Source: Liolophura sinensis
Taxonomy: Eukaryota > Mollusca > Polyplacophora > Chitonida > Chitonidae
DNA length: 64,000 nt
Assembly: GCF_032854445.1 (NCBI RefSeq)
Contig: NC_088301.1
Location: 558,001 to 622,000, forward strand
Direction: 5' to 3'
Part shown: in pieces, positions 37,152 through 50,200 of the stretch
Position numbering within the stretch: the first letter of the stretch is position 1
Layout: each line of letters begins with the position of its first letter
Position numbers and translations under genes: made by a program
The notes under the pieces: model-generated
Database searches by the model: none
Seen by the model: only the letters and a program-made list of their open reading frames with translations
What the model was told of the DNA's origin: nothing

Positions 37152-40100
37152 ATGGAAATAGACGAGGACCACGTGAAAACACTTTTGGCGATGGGATTCC
37201 CCAGCGTGGAAGATGTGCGTAAAGCTCTCCGCTTGGGAAAGAACGATTTAAATGAAGCCGTGGCTATTTTGACAAACGAGCACCCAAGTTCATCGTATGA
37301 TACTGTGGACGAATTGGACGTGGAAATGAAAGACGTTCATTATCAGCCGAGCTCGGTGACAATTCAGTTGCCAGTGTACGGACCGTCCCTTCCGCCAAGT
37401 TACGACGAGGCTGTGGAGACCGAGGTAAGCACTTCCAAAAGAAGACTTGTACATTAAGAGCTAGGTCGAAGTGACCATTGACCTAATGTTGCCCTGCCTG
37501 GCTCCTAAAACTACACTGACCTTTTCACCAGTTGCAGCACCAACTTTGCACGCCCCAGAGCCGTCTGAAATGAGTCTGTGTGCCGATTACTACACTCAAT
37601 ATTGCTACAGGACTTGTCAGGTCAATGCCGTACAAGTTGACCTATTTTTTTTCAGTGCCATTAAGTAACCCATTTAGCACATGACGTGCAGCTATGTACT
37701 GTGGTCAACTCTCAGTTGTTACCTGCTGCTAAGTGTTTTTATGTAACATTTAAATATCTCAATTACTCTTGTTTGTCCGAGGTTAAAGTTTCACAATGTG
37801 TTTAGTCAGGCCTAACTAATTAGCTTTGACATAATAATATGTTGATAACTGGAAACAATTAGCACTGTCACTGTATCGGTTTTCACAGTGTTTCTGTTAG
37901 CTTTTCAGCGCCCTTTCTTGGGCTGGTGTTATGTTTACTTAGCAGTTGTTATTATTATGAAGCTTGTTAGTACTGATTCGTTAACTGAGTTATGTATGTT
38001 TGGATAAGGGTATGTTGAAATTTCTTCATGTATATATTATCTAGTCCTATATATATCTATGTGTTTGTTGGTGTACCATAGCATTTTCCATTTGATTTTG
38101 TGTTTTCCACTGTGTACTGTTTATATTTATAGATTTACAGTCATTGAACTCTTAAGATTTTAATATTTAGGTTTTTTATTTACATAGCCTTTACCTGTAT
38201 TAATTAGGACAAATTCATAAATTATATATATTATAAATCTATAAACTAGATTAAACTACTTTTTTTTTACTTTAATTACATGCTCACACTGCCTTTTAAC
38301 AGAGTGGTAATTAACATGTTATAGTGATGGGCAAGACAAAAAAAGGAAAGAAACTGTATGATGGAAAGTTATTGATCTTTATGAAATGTTGTCAGAGTTA
38401 TATTATGACTATTATGACTAGGTTTCTTAAAAATCAGAATTTGAAAAGAGCTGCTGGTAGTGGGGACAACTCAGTTAAAGCCAGTTTTATCAGAATAATT
38501 TCTTCGTTGCAATTTCTGTAAGTGAGACAAAATAGAATTGAGCACTCTATTGAATCGTGCTTGCTCTCAAAGAGTTGCCCAGTGACAGTCATTTGGCATT
38601 ATGTATGATTAACTTTAGATATATAAGTCGGAGAGCTTAGAAACTAAACTAAGAATAAACTATATGATTAATAGACAAATAACCTTAAAATGGGAAAAAA
38701 TTTAGATTTGACGTTAATTTTGACATGTAGAATCTTCAGGCCAGTGAAAATGCCTTGAGTAGGTGAGGAAACCAAACAGTGGGAGGGGTGGGATGGGAGG
38801 CTTGGTTGGGAATTGTGAGACAGAGGAGAAATCATTAATCACTGATACGATTAGATCATTGTAGTCAGCATGTGGTACATGTAGTATGTAGCATGTAATC
38901 CTGCATGAGACAAGCGATATCTGTCCCCATTCAGGTTGGTCACACATCACCAGTTGTCCAGTTGAATGATTAGGGTTTTACTGTGACATTGGTAGTATTT
39001 CAGGTGCTTTGTAGTGAGAATATTAGTAGCAGGAAAACACAGGTTTTCTTCACATGAGAATGTTTAGACCCAAAATCAGAACATACCAGAAACAGAATTT
39101 TTTTATACCTGGTAATACAAACTAAGTTGAAGTTCTAAGATCACATTCAACTTTAGCATTTGCGTGCAAAGCTGTCAAACCATGGAGCGGACTAGTGGCC
39201 ATGGCCCTATCGCGGATGCTGCGAGGATGTTATACTGTCCTCTGTCTTTCTGTTTACTGAGCCCACACTGGAGAGCCCTGGGTTTGTTACCATTCACATT
39301 AAGTTTACAGTATACCGAGGGCTGAACTCCTCACATCACTTTCACAAAGCTTTGTTCATCGGTAACCTTGATGACGTCCTTTACAGAAAAATTTAAGAGA
39401 AATATGATATATGAAGCTGATGTCAAAGTCATAGATAACTACCCATCCCAAGAAATCAACTTGGGACAGTGTTTCAGATGTATATCAAAATTTTATGTGT
39501 TCGCATATTCTGAATCTCAACTTTTTTTTAAATCTTCCTTTTTGAAGTCTTATATACATGAGTTTGTTGACTTGATGCTGCTGATCATAGAGGAAAATTG
39601 AGCCTGGGTCTAATAAACTTGCCAAGATCAACCAGCAACTGTACCATTTTTGTGGATAGTAATGGACAGGAGGCAGTTTTACAAACTGTGTAAAACATAT
39701 TTACATGAACAGATAATACTGCAATCATTAGGTTACCATGGTAGTCACTTGGCCCGCATGATAATTAATATATGTGCTTTGTTAAACTGGCTACTCATTG
39801 TGCTCAGTGTAATGCATTTATATACCAAATACATGTAGTAAAGCCAGCATGTATGTATTTAGGTGAAAGCTTTCCTGTTTAACAGTATTACATATTACAT
39901 TATATTTAAACTGCAGAGGAACAACTTGGCTGATGGATTAAGCCTTGTTCAGGGTCCGAATAGCCCTTGTAACAATGCTGTGTGTTAGAATCGCCTCCTG
40001 ATATGTCAGCTGTACATAGCTTTAAATGTGTCTGGAGCTTTAGGATTGTTGTGGGACACGAATTCATCCAGATATATGATGGGCTTGTTACTGTTCCCAG

Positions 40101-43100
40101 GTGGTTGAAGAATCCAGCGAGAAAACAGACGCCATGACAACCAGTGGGGGAGCAGACGACAGTAATTCTCTGGAATTTCCTGTCACAAATTTGTATGAGC
40201 TGGAAGGCCGTGTGTTTACAGAGCACTGGTCTATACCTTATAAAAGAGAAGAATCACTCGGGAAATGTTTGCTGTCAGCTACCAGACTAGCAGATGCAGG
40301 TAATTAATGCTGATATTGTGGAAAGGTTCCTAGTATTCATTTCTGTGATCTGCTAATGTAACAAAGTCGTGCTGGCTTCCTCTGTGGGTGTACATCTGAA
40401 CGTCTGAATGGTTGTGGGTTTAGAATTTGGTTTAATCCCAACATTAGGCTGGTCGCTGTCGTATGAGTGCAATATTCTTGAGTATTTGATTGAGAAACAT
40501 CAATCAAATAAATAAATAATGTAACAAAGCTGGGGTAAAACACCCCATGTTTTATTTCTGAGAAAACTGCTTAAAATAAGACTGAAGACTTCATGAGTAC
40601 ATGTATGTTAAGACTTACAGGCGCTGGTTTATGGATTTCAGACACATAGAGTTATACGTGTAGAATGAGAAATCTTATTAAAAAGCGATATGAGAGAAAG
40701 GATATGCCCTTACATTTTCATAGTTTACCAGGATACCAGTTTACCATTCAGTTTTCATTTTCTTGACTTCTACCTTATCAGGTTTAGCTGATTCAGATGA
40801 GAACTGTAAACGGTTTATGGAGAGATGTATGCCAGAGGCTTTCCAAAAGGTGAGTGGTGAAATTATTCTGCCAGACTTGTTGATGATGTCTTGGAATTCA
40901 GCTGGACTATCCTGAATTTTACAGGCCCTTCAAAACATAAACAAGCGTGCAGAACATATAAGTAAGCATTAGCCTCAGATCAGGGTTATGATTAATAGAT
41001 CCTTAGATCGTTAGGACAAGGTTTACGGGGCCTGCTTGGTCAAGGGAGTTAGCACGTCAGCGTGGCGCAATGACGTAAGTGCCTCTCACCAATGTGGTAG
41101 CGCTGAGTACAGCTCATGCTGGCTTCATCTCTGGCCGTACATTGGAAGGTCTTCCAGCAACCTGCGGATGGCAGTGGGTTTCCCGGGCTTTGTCACCTTA
41201 ATGCTGGCTGCTGTCATATAAGTGAAATATATAATGAGTATGGCGTAAAACACCAATCAAATAAATAAATAAATAGATCAGAGTTTACAGGAAAGTTAAT
41301 CAATACAAAAACAGAAGAAGAGAAGAATGGGAAAGTGGGTTTAAAAGCTAAAATTAGAATACTAGGCTAGTAGGGTTTTCTGGTGGAATACCCATGAGGT
41401 GCGTTTATTACGCCTGGACATTAGTGGAGTACAAGTGGTGATATAGCATGTGTGTGACTGTTTTACAGTTGCTGGCCTCGTCTGCTGTTCATAAATGGGG
41501 CACAGAAATCCAGGAGGGTATCTATAACATGTTACAGCTGTTGGTGGACCTGGTGGTGGCCAGACTACAGCACAGCCCTGCACCTGTGGATCTCCTAGAT
41601 GTCCTCGCACTGGTAACACTCAGCTTTGTCCTTTTTTTTTTTTGAGAATTTGACAAGTCACATGTAGATAATGTTCTATTTTCGCTCAACAAGTAGAATT
41701 TGATGAATTGATAACACATATCGTCCCATGTGAATGTAGCCTTAGATTTCAAAGTCAAGTACTTTTCAGCCCATTTCAGTACAATGTGGCATGGTATTTC
41801 AGTGAGGCAGTGCTGTTCATGTCTTGGTATTGGGTTGTGCATGGTGCAAGGAAAGACTGATATGTTAGACCAAAATACTGTGAACAGTGATGTTAACGAA
41901 ATGCAAGTAGATTCCAAGGGTTGAAAGGTCATGAGAGTAGCCAGTGCTTACACACAGTAGACGATGGGCTGGAACTCTCAAGTGCTCTGAGAAATCAAGT
42001 TGATAGAGCTCAGAAGTGTTTATTATAAAGAGAAAACTGTCTACAGTCATCTCTGTTTGCACTGCACTGTTTATCTGTATGCACTTTATAACGGATACAT
42101 GTAATGTATAAATGTTATTTAAAAGATGGATGTGGGAAATCATATGAAGATTTCAATCTTGACCAGGCAAAGTAGCGAACAAGATAAGATTTATTGTATA
42201 TTTATTTTATATATCTTTTTGATATAGAGAAAGATCTGTTGACCTGCTGGAGTCTTGTAAGAATATGCCTGTATAAATCACCTGTATGTACCTGTATATG
42301 TTGTATGTGTACAGGCCTTGACTCCCGACACAGAGTTCCACTACAAGAACAAGATGCGTCGACCTGACCGAGTGGCCAAGGATGACGGTGATGGAGATAA
42401 ATTGCAGTCTAATAATTATGCAGCTAGTCCTCCCTCAGGCACCTATAAGGTAGGTTATATGGCACTTAATGGAACTACACATGTTCATTTGGTGTGTAGA
42501 CACGTTAACCACTGGTTCAATAAATCTCAGCTGCCCAGCTTTTGAGATGAGAAGCAGCCCTCTTGTTGCCTCTTGTTCCACCCAGGCAGGTCACATCAAT
42601 TCCGTACAGTCGGTGACAAAACTGGTGGTTTTTGTAATAATTAATATCCATGCATTTAGTACATAAATATGTCCCCCTTAAAATAGAAAATAAACCGTAT
42701 ACCAGATACATTATTTATATTGTTGACAATTTACGAGTACATCTAATGATCTGAACTTTGACCCAGAGACCCACAGAGGATTCCCCTGTGTCTACCCTAT
42801 TTCTTCTAATTTTTAGGACAGAAGTAGTGCTGAAAGCAAAGAACTACTTTTCTCTCTCAGTTTTTTGGACAAGTAAAAGTATGAATATGTTGTTCATTTA
42901 GATGGAATAACCATGTGAAAAAAATATTCCTGCTACAATTACAACTGCCTAGTAGAGTGTGAACGTACATGTATATTTATTAGTAAAAGCAGAGCGAGAC
43001 GTTGCCATACATGTATACTATTTCTTCATCCTTTTCAACCACCTCTGGAACTAATATTTGACACATTCTAAGAGAACTTCAGGGTGTAGGGAAATAATTT

Positions 43101-46100
43101 GCACAGTTTTATGAAGCTCGCATCTTTAGTGACACAGATAAATCATTTTGGAGTCATTTTTATTGGAATTGTATAAATAAATTCCAGTGAAAAAAGTGCT
43201 TTAGAGGTCGAAAATGTTGACGATTTACAGTATATAAATAAATGTAAGTTCTCTTGTGAGTCTGGCATTTCGTACTACAAATCCATCCTTCCCATTGTTT
43301 ATGATTTCAGGACCCATATGGCTGGTTGTCGAACCTTATCAATAGGGTAAGCATTGTGTGCTTTATCTTTACTGGGTTACATCGTGAGTGATACATAGTG
43401 TTACGTAGTGATACATAGTTTTACATAATGTTACATAGTGATACATAGTGTTATATAGTGAAATATACCTGTAACATAGAAGAGTTAATGTTGAGAAATG
43501 CTGTGAAAGGTTATTAGGACCTCGACTTCAAAGCTTGAAACATTGATATACATGTATGTTTTACACAATGAAATATTCCTTGCTGTGGTTTACACAGTTA
43601 CATGTATGTGTTTCTTACCATGTCTTAAACATTCACTTTGGTTTTCAGTTTGGTCAGAAAGGAGGGTTTACTTTAGTCCAGAAATTCCTGGAAACTGAGA
43701 ATCTGGATGCACCAGTAAGTTAATAGCCATGTTATGTTTACGATGTTTATTTTTTCTCTGTCTTCTTGACGCTGTTTCAGGCACTGTGATGTGTTGTTTG
43801 ATTATTTCCATCTGGGTTTTCATAAGATTGACTTTCTTTCCATGTAACAGCTGTATAAGCAAGCACATGTAAATTTAAACCAGAAGAAAAACGTTTAGCA
43901 AGTGATCTTATGTGTGAGACCACTTACCCTTAATCAGTGAAGTGAGTGTGGCTCCCTCTGCTTGAGTGCTAGGCTCATCCTCAGCTGACTGGTACATCGC
44001 GCATCTCTGGTCTCCTACATCATGTCATATACCTTGTCTGGACAATATCATTGCTAAAAACTTAATGTAGATATGTACACACTGTGAGAAAGCTCTGTCA
44101 TATACTGTGGTCAGATAAAGTATAAAATATGTCTTAAATTTACACTTGGTGATGTGGTTGAGAGTGACCTTTGACCTTGTATTTGTAGGCCATGGCAGCT
44201 TTACTGCGTCCGTTTGGAGTGTCTGCTGAGTACTTAAACTTCTCTGTTGTGGAGAAACTGCTGACTCCTGGAATGGAGAGAGCGATCAAGTATGTGCAGA
44301 GTCTGGAGGAGAAGGACTTCAAAGAGAAGGTATGGTGCCGGCTGGGTGTGGTGTCAGTGGTCTGGTGCAGGCTGGGTGTGGTGTCAGTGGTCTGGTGCAG
44401 GCTGGGTATGGTGTCAGTGTTCTGGTGCAGGCTGGGTGTGGTGTCAGTGTTCTGGTGCTGGCTGGGTGTGGTGTCAGTGTTCTGGTGCTGTCTGGGTGTG
44501 GTGTCAGTGCTCTGGTGCCTGCTAGGTGTGGTGTCAGTGTTCTGGTGCAGGCTGGGTGTGGTGTCAGTGTTCTGTTACTGGCTGGGTATGGTGTCAGTGT
44601 TCTGGTGGAGGCTAGGTGTGATGTCAGTGTTAGGTGTGGTGTCAGTGTTCCGGTGCTGGCAGGGTGTAGTGTCAGTGTTCTCGTGCCGGCTGGGTGTAGT
44701 GTCAGTGCTCTGGTGCTTGCTGGGTGTAGTGTCAGTGTTCTGGTGCCAGTGGGATGTAGTCTCAATGTTCTGGTGCAGGCTGGGTGTAGTGTAAGTGTTC
44801 TGGTGCCGGCTGGATGTAGTCTCAATGTTCTGGTGCCAACTGGGTGTAGTGCCAGTGTTCTGGTGCCGGCTGGTTGTGGTGTCAGTGCTCTGGTGCCAAG
44901 TCAGTGTAATGATGCTAGCTGGGTGGGTGTGAGGGTATGATGCTAGCTGAGTGGGATGTCTGGGTATGATGCTAGGCAGTAGGGGTGTCAGGGTATGATG
45001 TTAGTGTAATAGTTCTAGCTAGGTGGGGTGTCAGGGTAATGATGCTAGCTGGGTGGGATGTCCAGGTTTGTTGCTAGCTGGTAGGGGTGTCAGAGTAATG
45101 ATGCTAGCTGGGTGGGATGTCCAGGTATGTTGCTAGCTGGAAGGGTGTCAGGGTAATGATGCTAGCTGGGTGGGATGTCCAGGTTTGTTGCTAGCTGGAA
45201 GGGTGTCAGGGTAATGATGATAGCTGGGTGGGATGGGTGGGATGTCCAGGTATGTTGCTAGCTGGAAGGGTGTCAGGGTAATGATGCTAGCTGGGTGGGA
45301 TGTCCAGGTATGTTGCTTGGTGGTAGGGTGTCAGGGTAATGATGCTAGCTAGGTGGGATGTCCGGGTTTGTTGCTAGCTGGTAGGGGGGTCAGGGTAATG
45401 ATGCTGGCTGGGTGGGATGTCCAGGTATGTTGGTAGGGTGACAGGGTAATGATGCTAGCTGGGTGGGATGTCCAGGTATGTTGCTAGCTGGAAGGGTGTC
45501 AGGGTAATGATGCTAGCTAGGTGGGATGTCCGGGTATGTTGCTAGCTGGGTAGGGTGTCAGGGTAATGATGCTAGCTGGGTGGGATGTATGGGTAATGAT
45601 GCTAGCTGGGTGGGATGTTCAGGTATGTTGCTAGCTGGAAGGGTGTCAGGGTAATGATGCTAGCTGGATGGGATGTCCAGGTATGTTGCTAGCTGGTAGG
45701 GTGTCAGGGTATGATGCCAGCTGTGTGGGATGTATGGGTATGTTGCTAGCAGGTAGGGGTGTCAGGGTATGGTGGGTGTCAATGTATGATGTCAGTGTAA
45801 TGTTGTTAGCTGGTCAGGGTGTCCGGGTATGATGTTAGTGTAATGGTGTTATCTGGGTGTGGTGACATCGAAGCTATGGTGTCAGGATAATGGTATAGCT
45901 GGGTGTGCCACTGTTGTGACATAGACGGTATGGTGTCAGGATAATGATATAGCTGGGTGTGGTGTCAGGGTATGGTGTCAGGATAATGGTGCTATCTGGG
46001 TGTGGTGTCAGGGTATGGTGTCAGTGTAATGGTGTTATCTGGGTGTGGTCACATAGAAGGTATGGTGTCAGGATACACAGTTTGTGACTGCTTGGTATAA

Positions 46101-47158
46101 ACAGGCCCGATTAGCATTTCAACCAGTGATATGGCTGCATTATCACTGATCCTCTATTAATAGTTATTCAGTATAAACAAACAAGTGTCATATGTTGAAT
46201 GTTGTAGGTGTTAATAGTAAATGTGCCTTTTTGTCAGATTTAGGATTTTTACTTTCTTTTTATGATTCTCACTTACCATGTGTCCTTATACAAGAGGTAT
46301 TCATGCCTACACTTATGTATTTATCTATTTTGTCAGTGGGTGGTTGATACACGTGCTCTGATGATGTGGCAAATCACTGTTGTCATATATGTGTACACTC
46401 TGATGGTAGATGCGATTACATCAAAATAATCATATCTGAATAATGGATAGCTCTGTTGATGCTGTAAATTACAGGATACCTACCCTATCATGAAACTGAA
46501 TGGTAGCTTAGCAAAGGAAAGTCACTCTGGGCTATTGTAATGCTGCCAGTAGGATATCGTGAAGTTTTACAGAATCACTCAATGCTCAGTACAACTGTGT
46601 AGCGACTCATATTTCTGTGCTTGTTCCCCCTGTGTTGTGTTGCAGAAAGTGGGCAGCGTGAGCGACCTCCTGGCCTCTATGAAGCTCCTATGTCTGAATA
46701 TGCTACCAAATGATGTGGACTCGATAGATGAGCTACGGCTGAACATCGCCCTGCGCATGCTCAAGTCCCCCCACTTCAATGCTAAAATGAACTCTCTGAA
46801 AGAGGTAAGAGATACGGGGCCTTCATGATGCACTGTTATTATCAGATTTATTCTTGAGTTGGCATAAAACACCAATAATATAAATAAATAAATAAATAAA
46901 TATGATTTTGAAATACTAAGGATAAAATTTATGGTGTTTACATGTCTGATTTTGATTAGAATCATTTTACTGTGTTAAAAACCCATCTCTGATTAAGTAA
47001 ATGCAGATCTGTTCCTCACAGTAAAGTCCTTTGTATGTCGTGACAGATAATGTCCGAAAAATTTACTTAAGAATGTGATGCTGACTGCATTTTAGTGGAA
47101 ATTGCAGTATATTACATGGCATTTTGGTATGGACGGGAGTGTATGTGTGCGAAAGGTA

Positions 47159-47191
<33 letters not shown>

Positions 47192-47208
47192 ACACCCACA
47201 CACACGCG

Positions 47209-47246
<38 letters not shown>

Positions 47247-50200
47247 TGTACTGTATGTATAATGATATAGGAGAGTTCAGCTAATTTTAAAGATTCCAAA
47301 TCAACCGTCCACTATATATCTCTCTATGACCAGCTGGCATTGTTGAAAACGTAGCTGCACCAGCCTGGCTAACTTGAGTAACACGTCTCCCCATTCCATT
47401 CCTTTAGGTGACAAAGTTGATAGAGGACAGCACCGGCAGTAAAGTCCCCAAGACAGCCATCGGAATGGAGAAAATCTTGGAGTGGCTTGTGGACAACCGG
47501 CTGTTATCCATAGCCCTGGAGGGTAACATAGACCAGGCCCAGTACTGTGATAAAATAAAGGGCATAGTGGACTTCCTTGGGGCAAAGCTGTCTCTGGATG
47601 AACTCACCATGATCTGGAAGATGCAGGTACACATGGAATGTTATATAAAGCCACCTCTGTTTTGAGTAAACAGGTGTCCAAACTGGAAAATGCTTCAATG
47701 TACACGCACGTTACTACCTGCATATGTAACATGGTGGCAGACTTAAAAATGTTTTAGTGTGGCATAAAACTGTTGTCCAGGACATGATGGCAAACCCAGC
47801 AAGTGAAGATTCCACACAGTCAGTCAGCCCTGTGTAAACTGCATGTATAACCCCGTTTTCTGATGTGAAAGATGTTTAGGTAACAAATAAAAGTAATGCA
47901 TTATAGTAATACACTTTATTGCTCTACAGTTAGATTTGGTTTGGTCATAAAAGGATATGGTTTCTACCACAGACAATGGTAGCAAATTTAACAATGCTTC
48001 TGGAGTCTCCAGTTGCTTTTTGCCCAGTTTATACCATCTCATAAAAGATGCCCTATTTCTCATGTTGGGTATTACGGAGGATAGTTTGTTTGAAATTTCT
48101 CTCTCTATTCACAACTTTATTTTGCTTGTTTCAGAATGGCCAGACAAACAATGTGATAGACAACATACACTCAATAGTGGCCGCTGCAGCGGTTAAGTTT
48201 GATGCTCAGCAGTTAGAACACCTTTTTCTTCTCATACAAAAGGTGAGTGGCAGTGGGTGTATGTGTAATGTGGCAGTTGTGGGTGACGTTGTAGTATTCA
48301 GCTGGTCCATATATTGTATTGTTTGTTCGAGTTTTGTGCCCTCTTTTGGCTTGAAACATGGCTGTAAATTCAGAGATCATGAGGAGTTCAGTAAGGTGAG
48401 GAACTTGAACAGACGAACAGCACCTGTAGTTTAGATGAACCACATCTCCATGATGGGCAAATGATGCTTTTGGTTGCACAAAGAACATCTTTAGGAGAGA
48501 CAAGGCACATCCAAGATTCGCAAGCTATGACTTTAGGTTATACAAACAACACCTCAAGGATAAGAATAATACCAATACTCAAACAAGCAACACCCCTATA
48601 ACAGCATCACTTGTTTAGGCAAACAACACCACTGGGACAGCATGTCTAGATTAAGCAAACAACACCACTAAAACAGCATCGCCAGATTAGGCAAGCAAAA
48701 CCACTAAAACAGCATCACCAGATTAGGCAAGCAACACCACTAAAACAGCATCACCAGATTAGGCAAGCAACACCACTAAAACAGCATCGCTAGATTAGGC
48801 AAGCAACACCACTAAAACAGCATCCCTAGATTAGGCAAGCAACACCACTAGCACGGCATTGCTAGATTAGGCAAACAACACCACCAGAACAGCATGCCTA
48901 GATTAGGCAAGCAACACCACTAAAACAGCATCGGTAGATTAGGCAAACAACACCACCAGAACAGCATTCCTAGATTAGGCAGGCAACACCACAAGAACAG
49001 CATTGCTAGATTAGGCAAGCACACCACTAAAACAGCATCCCTAGATTAGGCAAGCAAAACCACTAGCACAGCATTGCTAGATTAGGCAAACAACAACACC
49101 AGAACAGCATGCCTAGATTAGGCAAGCAACACCACTAAAACAGCATCGGTAGAATAAGCAAGCAAAACAACTAGAACAGCATTCCTAGATTAGGTAAACA
49201 ACACCAATAGAGCAGCATCGCTAGATTAGGCAAACAACACCGCCAGGACAGCATGCCTAGATTAGGCAAACAACACGACTAGAGCAGCATTACTGGATTA
49301 GGCAACCAAAATCTTTAACTATTAAGCCATAATCAACTAAAGTAAGACTGACAGTAATGTTTTTCATCCTTTATAATTCCTGTCATGATTTATGATTTTT
49401 TTTGTTTTGCACAGAATTGGCAGGAAGATAACGATCGTATGAGGGAGAAGCTGCTGGCTTTAATCGGGAAGATTGGGCGCGACGCTCGTGTCTCAAAGAC
49501 AACCACCAGAGTAAGTGTTATATGGACTCTAGGTCTTGTACGTCCACTGCTGTCAGCTAACACTGAAATGTAACCTATTAAACAAGTACATTGATTTAGG
49601 AATGGTGTGTATATTTTTTTGCTCTTATGCTTGGGTACATGTGTATGTAGCGCACACTGGAACCTGGCACATCTACCTGTCCTCTCTGCATACCTTATGT
49701 ACTCATCTGTATGGTGTGTTGTTTTTACAGGCATTGGAGTTGCTGTGGGACATGTCACATCTACCTGTCCTCTCTGCATACCTGATGTACTCATCTGTAT
49801 GGCATGTTGTTACAGGTATTGGAGTTACTGTGGGACCTGTCACATATACCTGTCCTCTCTACATACCTGATGTACTCACCTTTATGGTGTTTTGGTGGTG
49901 GTGTTACAGGTTTTGGAGTTACTGTGGGACATGTCATATCTACATGTCCTCTCTACATACCTGTTATACTCACCTGTATGGTGTGTTGTTGTTACAGGTA
50001 TTGGAGTTAATGTGGGACCTGTCACATCTACCTGTATCGCTGTATGCCTGATGTACTCACCTGTATGATGTTGTTATTACAGGTATTGGAGTTACTCTCT
50101 ACACGCCTGATGTACTCACCTTTATGGTGCATTGTTATTACAGGTATTGGAGTTACTGTGGGACCTGTGACATCTACCTGTTTTCTCTACACACCTGATG

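Noticed and set aside
47063..47299. Open frames across the CA repeat
   Set aside because: Translation of a dinucleotide repeat.
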